Source of the DNA: Podospora bellae-mahoneyi
Lineage: Eukaryota > Ascomycota > Sordariomycetes > Sordariales > Podosporaceae
Length of the DNA stretch: 64,000 bases
Assembly: GCF_035222275.1 (NCBI RefSeq)
Contig: NC_085882.1
Coordinates: 2,797,501-2,861,500 of the forward strand
Reading direction: 5' to 3'
In this document: piece after piece, positions 32,573-45,421 of the stretch
Numbering within the stretch: the stretch's first letter is position 1
Layout: each line of letters starts with the position of its first letter
Notes under the pieces: model-generated
The model's database searches: none
What the model was told of the DNA's origin: nothing
What the model saw: only the letters and a program-made list of their open reading frames with translations
Position numbers and translations under genes: made by a program

Positions 32573-35500
32573 CTGCCTCACCTGCAATGCACACTGCACA
32601 CTGCACTGCACATCGTTTCCTTCCTTCCTGTTCGTTCGAGATAATTTGCCCCCCCACCCAACTAAATAATGTGGCCTGTGTGGTCAGTCTGCTGCAGGTT
32701 CAATCGAAAAGGGAATAGGAAGAGAGGTTAGGCGATGATACGGTACATGTTGTGGTAGGTACGAATGAGGGGGGAAAAGAGAGAGGGGTAAGAAAACCAG
32801 TTTGAAGTAAACATGCTATTTTTTCTCACGCCCTCGCAAATGTGCTGTGAGAATGCCATGTCGAGCTGGCGCTGGCAGTTGGGCAACTGCTTGCAGTAGT
32901 GAATTATTTTACTTGAAGATCCCAACTCTACTACGGGATATGCCTACATTAGTGGACAAGAAAAATATCAAGCCTTCAGGGTAGGTACTGTAAGAAAAAC
33001 AGGATTTTGTCAAGATCGCAGATCATGAGATCTACCACAACCACCACTCCCATGATCGACCCTGAGATTTTGTTGTTAACCCTCAGGGTCCTCACTCATA
33101 CGGCTGCCGCGTACCGTTGTTGAGAAGTGAGGTGTTCATGCATCAAGCCCAATGAGGGTGGTGAACCAAGGGATGAATGGGCGATAAACACGCCATCTTG
33201 TATGAGGATGTCAAGTTGCCTAAAATGTTTGACGACCTACGACAGGACGGGATCTACCTGTTTGAGAAACAAGATCTGCTCTCATTATCACGAAAGTAGG
33301 AAGAAATGATCACCTCCCTGGATGTTTGAGAAATGGCAACATGAATGAGGGGGGGGTGGATGGTGTACGTATTTGACACACGTATACTCTGTGGGCGGAG
33401 TTTCCATTTCTTTGTCAAGTTTTCGGTAGTGAATTGGAGACTTTTAGACAAGGCCAGGTCACAAGGCGACTAACACGAAGGAAAACCCCCCTCTCAGCCC
33501 AAGCCAAGACGGTCTTCTTTTCGTGTAAAACCCAAGGTTGCGGTGATCATGAGCGTCTTTGTCAAAGAAAACTATGGTGCGCTCGTGATACCTGACTAGT
33601 TTAGGTAGACTAGAAGAAAATTCTTGACAATGGGCTGGCTGGGAAGGCAAAATGCAAGACATTCTTCAAACTAGTTTAGTTCAGGCTTCTTCTGTATGAT
33701 GATGACTATAGTGTCGTGTAGTCTGATATTCCAACCTCGCGCCTTACCATGGACTAGCACAAGGAAAGTTTGCCGCCTGAAGCATGGTTAGACTGGCGAC
33801 AGCCGCGTATTCAAGCTGTCTCCCATTCATCGACATTGTTGGTTTGCAGAAGAGAGAGGGTGTGTTGTCTGGTTTCAATCCATGAGGGTGCGTGCCCAAC
33901 CGGCCAATGAAGGGGACCGGGGAGTTGTTTCTAGTCTGCCTCTCGAAAATGCAAGGACGGACGAGGGACTGCAGACAAGGCGACAAAAAGCTGCGGGTGG
34001 TGGGTTGATTTTGGGATGGGATGGGATGGAAATTTGTTTGGGGGGCATATGAGCAAACGGGGGGCAAAAAATGGGACAAAACGAAGCGTCGCACTGCAGA
34101 TGCAGGCTGGTTCAAAGAAGAGTGGTTCGTAATTCCCACACTCCGCGCAAGCTATAGTAGCAGCCTTTTACGTCTACATGTCCTGTCGCTCACTTTGCAC
34201 GACGACAATTGATACAGTATACAGCTGGGGGTTAATTAATGAGAACTCGTTTTTCGGCGCGCGGCTGGGTGGGATGTTTGACGGAATCTGATCTGTATGT
34301 TTTCTTGTGCCATGGCTCTGCCTATCCGTGCCTTGCGAACCGCGAACCACCCCCCATCTCCGTGATTGATATGCTGCTGCACTGCGACGATGGACATAAA
34401 TTGAGGGACAGCGAGACGACACAATAGACCCCCACGTTTGTCTCTGGGTTGCGGTTCCGTATCTCGAGTCCTTCTGGCTCACAAGCCCGCGCTTGGTTTT
34501 ATCTTTCTTTCTTGCGTTGCCCGGCCGCTCCAGATGGTTGAGAATGCGGTAATGCCGCGGCAATCCGCAAAGTTGCGAAGAGACGAGACCCAGGTGCAAA
34601 AATAGGATTTGGGGGTCTTTCAGACGATGGCGCAGAGGTACAAAGTACGTATCTAGGTCCAGCTCGCTTCCACTGGCATGAAAGCAGCAATGGTTCGAGA
34701 CGACAAGCCGTGAAAAAAAGAAGAAGCCTAGAACAGAATATGGAAAAATGGAATGGGGTGAAAAGTTTTTTTTTGATAGTCATTCGAGTAACCACACCGG
34801 CGACGCCCAAACACTCAGGCGCTCGGTTTCACCGTGTGGGTTTTAGGCCCCAGTCCATGATGAGAGAGGCCATCATTGGACGGTGTTGAAGAAAAGCAAC
34901 TGGCGCTCCCGTTCTATGGCTAGCGGGTGAAAAAAGAGGCGAGGAATGCAGACACCAAAACGCCTGATCTGCCCTCCGCAAGAAGCCGCTGCAAGGCCTG
35001 AGGCCGCACCCCCCTCCTCTAACTGGACGCTTGAGAGGGAAGTGGTGCGTGGGAGGACGACACCAGCAGCAGCAGTAGCAGCAGACGATCCAATCCAATG
35101 GCCACCTGTGAATTTCTTGCGCTTCTTTTTTCCCAACGGGCAGTAGAAAGTCGGATGGCACTGGTGACAGTGATATGGCACCACAAGACGAGAATCTAAC
35201 GAGGCACATCCCGAAGGTCAGAAGACACTGAATGTGTGTCCCTTGATGTCCCTTGACGGTGACGACCCCCCACCTGTACAAGAATGATTTTGCCTTGGCG
35301 CCATAGCATAAACATCTTGCACCTTAAAACAACTGAAGCAAGAAAGCAGACAGAGATATCCATGAGACAGGCCTTGTGATGCTCACCGATGAGTGCTGAT
35401 GAGCTGTGGATGGCGGGCAATTGCGTGCACTGCTGATGACACACCCTCCCCGATGAGCTCAAGGCCAGGCTGGATGGCGCTAAAGCAGCCAGCGCCCCGC

Positions 35501-35850
35501 TCATCAGTTCACCCCCAATTGACCAGGGTGGTGCCACGACAAAAAAGATGGCCGATATTCTCACCCCCGACTGAAAAGATTTTCTTTCCCACCCCCCTGG
35601 CCCAAACCCCTGCCATAGCGCTATTACAAACTTGGCCTAGCGCCGAGCGAAGGCCCTTGCTCAGCACACGCCCAGCACACCCACGAGGTTTCGAGCCAGA
35701 AGTGGTACGTTCTCTCGGCGTACTGTGCCGGGATCCAAGTGCTGCGACCTTCTGCGAATTTCTGCTCAGGAGGTACTTTGGCGGCCTACCCCGGCAGCGT
35801 ACCAGCTACCGCGTCGCTGTCTGAGTCCTCTCGTGGGTCCTTTGTGGTCA
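27001..35850. other. Gene-poor region upstream of the Ecl1-like gene
   Basis: No recognisable gene. There is a G-rich tract near 28160-28182 and a (CTGG)n tract at about 32535-32571. Several open frames exceed 100 codons (for example 30968-31360 and 32209-32718), but their translations look like random or low-complexity sequence. The last part before 35850 may belong to the promoter of the gene at 36217. Confidence 0.4.
32535..32571. repeat. (CTGG)n tetranucleotide microsatellite
   Basis: About nine uninterrupted CTGG units, in a region without genes. Confidence 0.9.
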
Positions 35851-35854
35851 TGGG

Positions 35855-36216
35855 CAGGTGCCTCGTCCCACACCCCTCACACCTCCAAGCCCAGGGCAGG
35901 CCAGGTGCCAGGAATACATATTCCAGGCGTCTCCCAGTTCAACTTCGCTCCTCCTGCCCTTGGCACCAGCACATCTTGATCTTCATCGTTTGATCTTTTC
36001 CACACTCTCCTTCTCCACCACTTCGCTCTCAGTCCTGTGAGTCAACGAGCATTCGTCTTCTTATAGACTCGACCACCCTCTCTCTTCAACAGCAACAACA
36101 AGATCAACCAACAAAGAAGACCAACAAGTAACCACAGCCATCTCGAGCTACTGCTACATAGCAACACCAACAACCAAACAACACCAGCCAACCTTTCAGA
36201 TCAACAATCAGCCAAC
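35855..36216 (+). promoter_or_regulatory. Probable 5' leader of the Ecl1-like gene
   Basis: About 360 bp with no ATG, passing from CT-rich to CA-rich sequence as in fungal 5' UTRs. A candidate leader intron runs from GTGAGT at 36037 to CAACAG at 36092 (56 bp), but its branch site is weak. Confidence 0.5.
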
Positions 36217-36627
36217 ATGTCCTTCGATTGGGATCACCAGTTCTGCCTGGGCTGCGACAAGCAAACCGACGGCACCACCTACTGCTCTGAAGCCTGCCGT
36301 CTTGGGGACTACGAGAAGACTGCTTCCTCTTCATCACCAAGCTCTGGGGCGAGCTCACCAACCCTGAACGAGTGGACCTTCAACAAGCCAACCTCCAGCA
36401 GCTCCAAGTTCTACCTCTCCCCCGCCTTCGACTTCAGCGCACCACAAACATCCCGCTCCAACTCTGTCCTCTCCCCATCTGCCTCGCAAACCAGTCTCTG
36501 CTCCATGCGCAGCACATCCTCTGCCGGGCTCGACGCCGCTCAACTGTCAGACAAGGCCGCCCGCGAACTCAGGGCCTACGCTCGTTCGTTCGAATCTGTC
36601 CGCACTCAACGTAGACGATCGTACTAG
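36217..36627 (+). CDS. Ecl1-family zinc-binding life-span regulator-like protein
   Basis: A single exon of 136 aa. The N terminus carries a four-cysteine cluster, FCLGCDKQTDGTTYCSEACR (Cys10, Cys13, Cys23, Cys27), followed by LGDYEK. This is the signature of the fungal life-span regulatory factor family related to fission-yeast Ecl1/2/3. The rest is Ser-rich and disordered, with a basic C terminus (VRTQRRRSY). Ecl proteins extend chronological life span and respond to zinc, sulphur or nitrogen shortage in yeasts; the role here is inferred from that. The gene stands alone, with about 16 kb of gene-free DNA upstream and about 10 kb downstream, and has a long ATG-free leader. That setting suits a regulated stress or developmental gene. 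Confidence 0.8.
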   Translation: MSFDWDHQFCLGCDKQTDGTTYCSEACRLGDYEKTASSSSPSSGASSPTLNEWTFNKPTSSSSKFYLSPAFDFSAPQTSRSNSVLSPSASQTSLCSMRSTSSAGLDAAQLSDKAARELRAYARSFESVRTQRRRSY

Positions 36628-38590
36628 ACGACAACGAACACATCTTCCTTCGAGCGAATCGTCTTTTTTTCCTTGCCTTTATCAACAGTAGCGACATATA
36701 CCCCACACTCAATCGATTTATACACACCATACACACGGCTCAATCAACATTTCTTTTGTCTCGGTCTTTTTCACAACGGGTTTTTGTAACAAAAAAAATT
36801 GCATTCATCGGAGCTCAGCATCATAAAAAAGTTTTGGGTCGCAACACACATGCCCAGGCTTGGAACACACTATCCAAGAACCGGGGTTTTGGCTTTCTGA
36901 TTTCAATTTCCTTTTGGGCGTACAGCAACACTTGGGCTTTGGGTCGGCGGGGCTGGGCTTCACAACAACACCACACAATCACATCACACAACATGGGATT
37001 ATGGGAGGAAGCGTTGTATTACAGAGAGAAAGCGAGGGAACAATATCTGTTTTATTTTTTCCTTTTTTCTTCTGTGCTATCTACTATGGGATGGGGGGAG
37101 GTACAACATCGCTTACCTTACTTGCATCTGGAGCGGGTTTTTGGGTTCGGGATGAGGAGGGATGGAATTGTTTTATGGGAAATCAGCTTTGGCGGGCGGC
37201 GGAGCTCAGACTGTGTTTTATCATATTGCTACAAAGGGAAACTATGGGAAGGGGGCCAGGCGTTTTTGATCTCGAGACCTAACAGCAGTGTCTTTGGAGA
37301 ACATCATCCTTTTTTTTTTTTTTGGGCGGATGGAATCTCCCATCATTAGGTAGCCAAGCAGCAAATTTGTCTGCCTACACCAGTCAACAACAAAGTTGAC
37401 GAGGTGAACTTAAATGGAAAAAGATTACCAATCCCACTGCCAAGGTCCACTTCATTTGCATAAAAAGTGTCATCAACAATAAGAAAAATGTCTTGGAGGG
37501 AGCAACAGTCACGATCGTAAGTGTCGGTGTAGTCAGGAGGTGAATCGGGCTTTTTTTTAAGGGGACTCCACCCAAGGTTGTTGATCACTTGAAGTTTTGG
37601 AGGTATGGAATGCCAATGTGTGTATTAGGTAATTGAGCCGGTCTTGGAGGTTGATCATGTGTTGGCGATTTACAATGTCACTGGACCATTTTTTCGAGAG
37701 CAGGTTTTTTTAGAATATAGAAGATTTCTCCACTATCTAGTGAATGGAAGTGGTGATCATGCTGTCTGTGCCTTTTGTGGTTGTGACAGCTGGGTTTTGG
37801 CAGGGCAGCGGCGGAGTTGATGTGGTAGGCGGAGGCGGAGGCGGCACGGGAAACGTCCTCCGCATGCAGCCGGGCTGGTGGTGTTGTTGTCCAGCCATCG
37901 AGATGCAGCTTTTTGAGAATGATGGGCGTTGGAGAGGGGGCATCATCAATCATGTGGTCTTTGGTTGGTGAGAGAGGGGTTAGGTATGCGGTTACCATTT
38001 TCCTCCAGGTTATGTAAATCGTTCAAATCATAAAAGATGTACATATGTTTCTACCAATTGCACCTACAGATTTATGCAAGTTGCAGCAACATGTGCAAAA
38101 AGTCGTGGACTGTGCTCGGCCACTCAACTTATTGAAGGTGGAAGAGGACTTGACCCCCTATTTACAACTCATGCAGTGATTATGCATTTTTGGCCGTATA
38201 CGCCGTTGGGTATGGGAAATATTTGAGCAATCGTCGATGGGCAATTTTTATCGAATGTTTTATGGGCATGTTTTTGGCACGATCTTGTCCAAGTCCCCAG
38301 ATTGGATGGACACCTCCTCTACAGTGGCAGTGCTTCTGGATGATTTCTATAGATCGAGGTTGCAATCTATCCATCAGGGTATGGAGAAGAAACTGTTGAG
38401 ATCGAGGAGGGTTTTGAGTGTGACTGCTTGATAGATCCACTTTTGATTGGCATGTCACTCATTCATCTTCATCGGTAGGTCCGGACATCTCCCGCCCGCC
38501 AGCCCGCAACCCCCATCGGACGATATGAGGTTGTGAAAAAACGGGAGTACCTGCAGTCATTATACATCATACATTGAGAAGCATTTTTTC

Positions 38591-38800
38591 CTCCTCGGGG
38601 CTTTCGGGGATCGGGTTTCTCTTCACGAGGGGTGATTTCATCATTGTTCCATAATTTGGTGTTTGTGAATAGATTCACACTGATTAGAGCACGTAGTTTT
38701 TCTCCCCTTCGGAGCTTTCGGGATCGGTTTTTTTTATCACGAGGGGTGATTTCATCATCGTATAATTTCTCCTCATAAGCATGGTGTTTGTGAATAGAGA
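38591..38800 (+). repeat. Degenerate tandem duplication, about 105-110 bp
   Basis: CACGAGGGGTGATTTCATCA recurs at about 38625 and 38739. GGTGTTTGTGAATAGA follows in both copies, and a GGAGCTTTCGGGATCGG-like block precedes both. Confidence 0.8.
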
Positions 38801-41800
38801 GTCACATTGGTTGAAAGAGACTGCGCTCTCCCTGTTGGGAAATAGTTGGAAGTGGGGATTTGAAGCCTGATGACGACTGAATGGGCAGTTTCATGAACTT
38901 GGACGGAAGGGAGAGAAGGGACGGGATGCAAAGGAGATCACTCCTCTCCTCCACAATTTTCTCGTTTGAGAGAAGGTTCCGAAAGGGCGAAGAAAAATAA
39001 GTTACAGGTTTAGAGTCAAAATCCACTTTTTAACATCATAGGTTGGGAAGTTGTGTGTTTCAGGTTGCTTGCCTGTTGGCGTTGCTAGGTGGGGAGTAAG
39101 AAACTGCTTTTTTTTGCTGGCATGAAAGGTTGCAGGGAGAGATGCTGTGCCGGGTGTTGGGACCTTGATGGACGGACCTTGGAACCTTGATGGGCAAAGG
39201 TTCCATTTGCTAGGTAAAAAGGGTTTGTGTCTGTGTGTTGTCTACACGAGTAAAGCTCTCTCCAAGTATATTCTGCTCGGAAAAAGCTGAGGTTCAAGCG
39301 AGCGGCGTAGGGAGCTCAGGGAGGAGGAGGCTCAATTCAACAGCGGCAGCAAGAGAGAAAAAGCTTGGCCTGATCTTCAATGTTGCATATAGCCGCATAT
39401 ATCGGTCTGAAATGACCGGCATCAACCTCTCTTGCTGGCAGGGAGCAATTGGCAACCGAAGGGATGAAGGGATGAGATAGGAGAGAGTCAGTGACATCAC
39501 TTCAAAGTTCAATTAAAGTTTGTCTAGTCTCAATTGCGTGCTCGAGCTCAGGGCCGAGATGCAGACGTTGGCCAAAATCCCAAGAAAAAAGTCTTTAAAC
39601 TCAGAGCTAACAGGAGCCTCAGGAAGCACCGCCGCCATCGCCGCTCGCCGCCGCAATGGCAGGACGGAGCTGAGCTATTCGTAGCTTTCCCCGCAAAATC
39701 ACTTTTTTGTTACCATCCTCAGACGCATAAGTTTTTCCCATCTGGAGACAGAAACAGGGACCCTCCATGCTTGATCAGGGGAAATGGGGGGGGGGGTGAG
39801 CTTCGTAAACTGCCGATGTCCGGTGGATACGCCTATTTTTTGTGTCTGGCAATCCGAGCTGGCTGGAAGTCCCAAATCGTACGGTCGAGGTTCAACATCG
39901 TTCATTGTTATTTCCGATGCTATGGTACCACCCACACCTCACCTGGCAGTTGGCGGCGACGGCGGAGAGAGCCGATGAGCCCCGTTCCGTGTCTGTCTGT
40001 ACCGACGGGGTGTTGTAATAATGGTCCGGTTCGCGGTACCACGAGAAAACTGAATTTTCTTTCTCTTTTGTCAATGATGATGAATGTCTTGGACGGGGCA
40101 AGAGGTGATTGGTAGGGGAAGAAATCCCGGGCTTCCCAGTGGGCAAAGTTTGCATTCCTGTCTTTGTTCCAGAAGTCGCGCCATTTTTACTGTTGAGCTC
40201 CCTTACTTGAAAATGACGATAGTATTGAGACACTGCCTCTTCTTGCTTTGTGTGGAAAGTTCTCGTGCACAGTAAAAAAGATATGATCCCGCTCCCGATC
40301 GCGGATGTGTGCCGTCTACCCCTAGTGTATCCGAGTTGCTGGGTTCCAGACTCCTTTTTTCTTCTTTGAACGGCTCATCATGGAGTAGGAGTTGTGGAGC
40401 GGCATCGGGCAGTGCAGTGCATTTTTTTTTTGTTATGATTTCAGCCATATCAAGGTTACCTTAAATAATATCCACCTCAGTTTACAAAATGCACCCCTCT
40501 CGATCGAGATGGCCGGCCGGTGTTGCGAGAATGAAGCGAGGCATGAGGTAGAGCAGAGTGAGACATTGAAAAATTGAAACAATACCACCACTTCACCGAC
40601 CGGATGAGCCGCGGCTGGGCAAGGCGTCGAGGCGTCTAAAACCTGTCAGGACGAGTAACGGTCACTGTAACCATGGATAGGAAGATCAAGGCGAAACTGC
40701 GTGGTATAATGCCGTGATATCTGTGATCATATCAGCGGGAGATATCATCACCGGCTTCGATCGCGATTTGCTTAACCGACTTTTGCCTTGTATAAACCGG
40801 CTTGGCTAAACGTCTTGCTGGCTTCGAATAGCCAGAGTTCGGCAACACAGCAGCGCCTCGCTGTGAACATCTGATAACAACCATGGTGTATCGGTAATAC
40901 TACTTTGCAACCGTGTGCGCATCAAATCCAAAGAGGTGGCGGATGTTGCCGCCCAACCTCACGGAACGGGTTGACAAGAGACGGGAGAGCAAGAGATAGC
41001 AACTGGCGGGCAGGCAGGAGGTTCTCTCTCTGTGCTCATCGACAAAGGCAATGATGTCAAAGCTGTCAGCCATGGTTGTGTCCAGGAAACCCCAGAATAG
41101 GCAAGTGTCATCTGCTCGGTTAGACAGCTTGGCCACAGGGAGGAAGGGGGCGTAGATGGAGAGCTTGAGGAAGGGCCCTTTGTGAAGGGATTCCCGGGCG
41201 TGTTTTCCCGCACAAAGGTTTCTCTGCCGGTGATTGCTTTTGGCCCTTCCCAAGGCGTAGACCCTCGGGTCCGTCTCCCTGAAAGAGACACCAGCCATGC
41301 CATTGTTTGCAAACTTCCGAGATTGGAGGACGACCACTGGAAGTTTCCAGGGAACAACGCACACCTTTGCAATTCCCTACGCAGTACCTTATGCATTGTT
41401 GCTGCCAAGAAAATACCAGCAGGTTCCGTGATATTTTCTTTGTTGACGACAGTGCTCTGATTGCTCCTCAGGGGGTAGGAGTTGACTCACTGACGGGGTT
41501 GAAAAATCACAAAAAAATCTGCTGTCACGGGCTTCACAAAGATGGAGTCGGCCGAGTCCCTTGCTTGTGGAGGGGGAGGGGTGTGATCAGGAAGAAGCTG
41601 GAGCCAGATCGGATCCGCAAAGTGTCAATTCATGCCAGGGTTGAATTGGAATTGTGGAAAAAGTCCACTTTGTCCACTCAGCAACCCACTTTGCACGTCA
41701 GAGCACTGCTGGACCCCACTGATGGCATCATTGGGTCATCAAACAGCTGTTGGCAAGCAATTCTGCGTACCTACTGAAGATAGTATGTAGCCAATTGGCC

Positions 41801-44800
41801 TGGATGGCGGCTTAATAGCGCTGATATTGCAAAAGAAAAAAGGTTTTCGTTTCAGAACAGGCGAGGTTTTCCTGTGGTTGAATTCATCTATTTCGGAGCG
41901 AATCACTGCCCGTAACTTCGTCGGTCCGTCGGTGAGCAGGGTAGCGGCTGACATAAAGGCTCGCTAGACCAGGATCGGGGGGGTCTTCCCGCTGGGCAGC
42001 CTCTCGGATAATTTGTTCGCGCCCAGCTTTCGTGATTGATCTCCCGGCCAGACCAGATCAGATTCAGCCCAGTTTGATGTTAGCGCTGCGCATCTCAACA
42101 CCAAACACACCAAACACTAACACCTTTAGGCCCTTCGATTGGTGTGCCCAAGATACCAGCTGTTTGTGCTACGCAGTTCTTCGGCAGTCCATCGCTCGAT
42201 CCACGCACGCCCTGGTTCGCTTGGCCTGGCATTGCTGGCTTTGAGACAGAGCCTCTCGATCATCGTCAGTCGGCCACGCCGTTGATCAAAGAGAAAAAAT
42301 TTCTCGTCCCTCCTGTTTCGTCACGCCTCTCGACTGCCCGTGCTAGCCTTGCTCCCCAGCGGCACAGAGCCCATCATTCAGGCCGCCATTCTCCTGTTCC
42401 TGGCCCTGGCCGTCCACGCCGTCCACGGGTCGCTTCCTATTCCTCCATCGGCATCGGACGTGGATCCCCAGATCTCCCCTCAGGCATCACTGGGGGCCCG
42501 GCTTCACACCAATGAGAGAGAGCTTCCGCCTGGCGTGCCCTGAGCTGATGGAGCTTCTGAGCTGTTTGCTCTCGTGCGGGACTCCACTCGAGAGCTTCTT
42601 GGAGTCAGAGGGCATTGGCCAGGCTAGAACCCAAGCTCTGGTTCATGCTGGCCAACGTGTCAGCGTCTCTGCCGTCCAGCCAAGATGCAGCGAAGCCCAA
42701 GGAATCCACACCAGTCATGTCCGGCTCCGTTGCTCTCGTTGGTCTGCCGTCCCGGCCAAGGTTGGTCGCGGGCGGGAGTTGGGACTGGGTCCCCACCTTT
42801 TTGGTCCAACCTCCGTCCCCGTGGCTGGCGGAATAGGACCTACAGGCCACGGCGCTCTGCTTCCGGCCCTGGCGGCTTACGCTTGCTTCAGATACCGAAT
42901 TATTACCCAGATTGGCGAATGAAGGACCAGCGGGCTGCCAGCCAGGTGTACGGAGCCGAGTGATTGGCTGGCACGGTAAATTGATGCTTCCCGTGGGACA
43001 ATGAGTCGTGCGAGTTTCTCTTTGCACACTTCACTCCGAACGATTCGTCCGCATCGGGTACCCGGTCATATCCACGAACTCCAACACATGAGGCGGATGC
43101 CTTCACTTCGGCACATCTCCCTCTACCGCCGTTCAGCATCCGGACGTGGGTACGGCAGGGCAGAAGTGGAGCTCTCGTCTCACTCTCCTCGTGCCTTGTG
43201 CCACACGATCTAAGACTTCGCCAATGACGGGTCCCGTAACTGAGTCGATCTTGTGTCCGAGTCTCTGATTATGTCTTGGTCTGGAAAGGGGAGAAGCCTG
43301 CCACTCGGTCTGCTTCGTGCTCTCAGCCCCGAGGCAAGAAGGTGCTGGGGGCTGACAAAGATGCAAAAAAAACCAAAAAAAAAAAAAAAAAAGGATACGC
43401 AGTTTCGGGGCGTTGGACAAAGCATTGAGTCCGAGGCGGGGATGCTGAGAAGATTGGGTACAAGGACGAGGTCACAATAACATAGGTACGTACGCTACGG
43501 TGCTTGTTGTTGTTGTTGCTGCTTCCCTTGTCACCCGTGTCCTCCATTGAGGATGAAACAACCACCTTGTTTACTATTGTCCAATACTATCCCTGACTTT
43601 TCTCTTATTTTGCTCCATCACCAACTCCTGTTCGGCCGACAGGGAGGGGAAGGGAAAGAGCTTAGTGGCTCAGTTCTACCGGAGGGGCATGACATACGTG
43701 GACATGCATTCCTCGACTCACGATGAGAGTTTTGGTACTCTGAAGGGGTTGGCCCTGCCTGAGGACTAGGTTTAAGGCGAGCAGGAATGTTGAACCCTTA
43801 ATCTCAGCTTTGTCTCAAGTGACGACTAAGGAAAGCAGGGAACATGCCTTCCCAGCAGCTTAGGCAAGCGAGACAACTCAACGGGCGTGCCTGTGTACCT
43901 GACTCTTTTTTTCTTTCTCTTTGCTGGCTCAAACGACATACCCATACTGCCGACGTGTGCAGCAAGTATGTCTTTGTTTTCGTACATGTCGCCTCGCACA
44001 GAGGGGGAGAGAGGTAATGTACACTTCAGAGAACGTGAATTCTCTGTGCACTTTGGGTGGATGGTGATCCATTCATGGCGCTTGCTTGCCCGCCTGCTGG
44101 TTCCTTCTGGCCTGATTTTTCTGACTGGTTCTGTTACCTGTCCTTCTTCCCGCTGCCTGGGCACCGGCATTCCCAGAGGCAGGACATATGTTTCGTTTTG
44201 TGGTTGGTTGTGGGCTATGTGTGGACCAGTGTCCGGTGGTACAGTACCGTAAGCTCAACTGCCGCAATCCCCGCCGTTGTTGTGTTTCGGACGAGAAGGA
44301 GAATAAAAAATTGGGAAGCCAATTTAACAGCTTCATGCTTGCTTTGAGGGGGTTGTTTCTAGTTGGGGGCATACAAGAGGGCGGAGAGGGCGGAGAGAGC
44401 GCCGGACCCGAACCGGCAAGTTCCGACTGGATGAACCAAAAAGTTTTTTTTCTCTGTGTAGCAATTGGACAGAATGGAGATAGGGAACACAAAGGCTTTC
44501 AAGTTGGCTTTACCCGTTTGTTACTCAGGGTATAGGATGAGGGGGGCTGTGGTGAGAAGACAAGTGCGAGGCTTACCAGCCAAACACAGACACAGAGACA
44601 GCGGGTAAGAGGGGCAAAGCAAGGCAGAAGTGAACTGAAGCGGATGAATGTATCCGACAGGGAGATTAGTTGCTTACTGGTGGACATTGTTGAGCTGGAA
44701 TGTGTGTTGATGCAAATAATGCACGAAAGGGGTTTGTTTGGAAAAGTTAATATTTTTCGAGGGAGGAGTGAGTTTGTTTGGCATTGGTTTGTTGTTCATT

Positions 44801-45299
44801 TTCACCCCCCCTTTCTTGACCCACTAGCTGGCCGGTTACAGAGACTCCCCTTCATGCTCCAAGAGCACAGCGCAGAGAGGTCTGTTACTGTTGTCTTTGA
44901 ACGAAGCGGGAGTTTCGAGCACCTTCCGTTGGTTTCGCCTCTGTGGAGACTGGTTGTTACACACACAGGAGTGTCAACAAAGACAGGCTTACAGAGAGAG
45001 AGGCAAGGGAGTAAAAGTGAAAACTCTGTCATTTTGTCTCTTGCTATTGGGTTTGGTGGGTTCATTGGGAGCGGGCTTAGTTACGCACTTTTAAACGCTC
45101 TCGGACTGATGATGATGTGATGAGTGCAGGTAACAAGTCAAAGAGTGACAACAACACAGAAGGGCTGGGCTTCTTAGTTGCGACCGGTGGGTCAATGACT
45201 TGCAGTTTGATTTTCTGGCAGCTTGTCAGTGGATAGATGAGTTTCTGGCAGTTGGTTATTGGTCATTGTGCATCTCGGCAAGGTAGAGCATGTCTGTTG

Positions 45300-45421
45300 T
45301 CTTCTCGGGCCGCTAGGGAGGGAGGATGGATACAGTACACGCTGGTCTGATGATGTGTGAGCTGTGCTCTTCGGGCCGCTAGAGGGGAGGGATTTAGATG
45401 GATGCGGTGCACGCTGTTCAA
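45300..45421 (+). repeat. Imperfect tandem repeat, about 70 bp
   Basis: Two copies of a segment with CTCGGGCCGCTAG or TTCGGGCCGCTAG, then GGATGGAT or AGATGGAT, then GCACGCTG or ACACGCTG. Confidence 0.7.

Noticed and set aside
39534-40115. 193-codon frame
   Set aside because: The translation is of mixed low complexity with no recognisable motif. Overlapping frames are equally long.
40900-41408. Two overlapping minus-strand frames of about 150 codons
   Set aside because: Both frames are open by chance over the same DNA and neither resembles a known protein.
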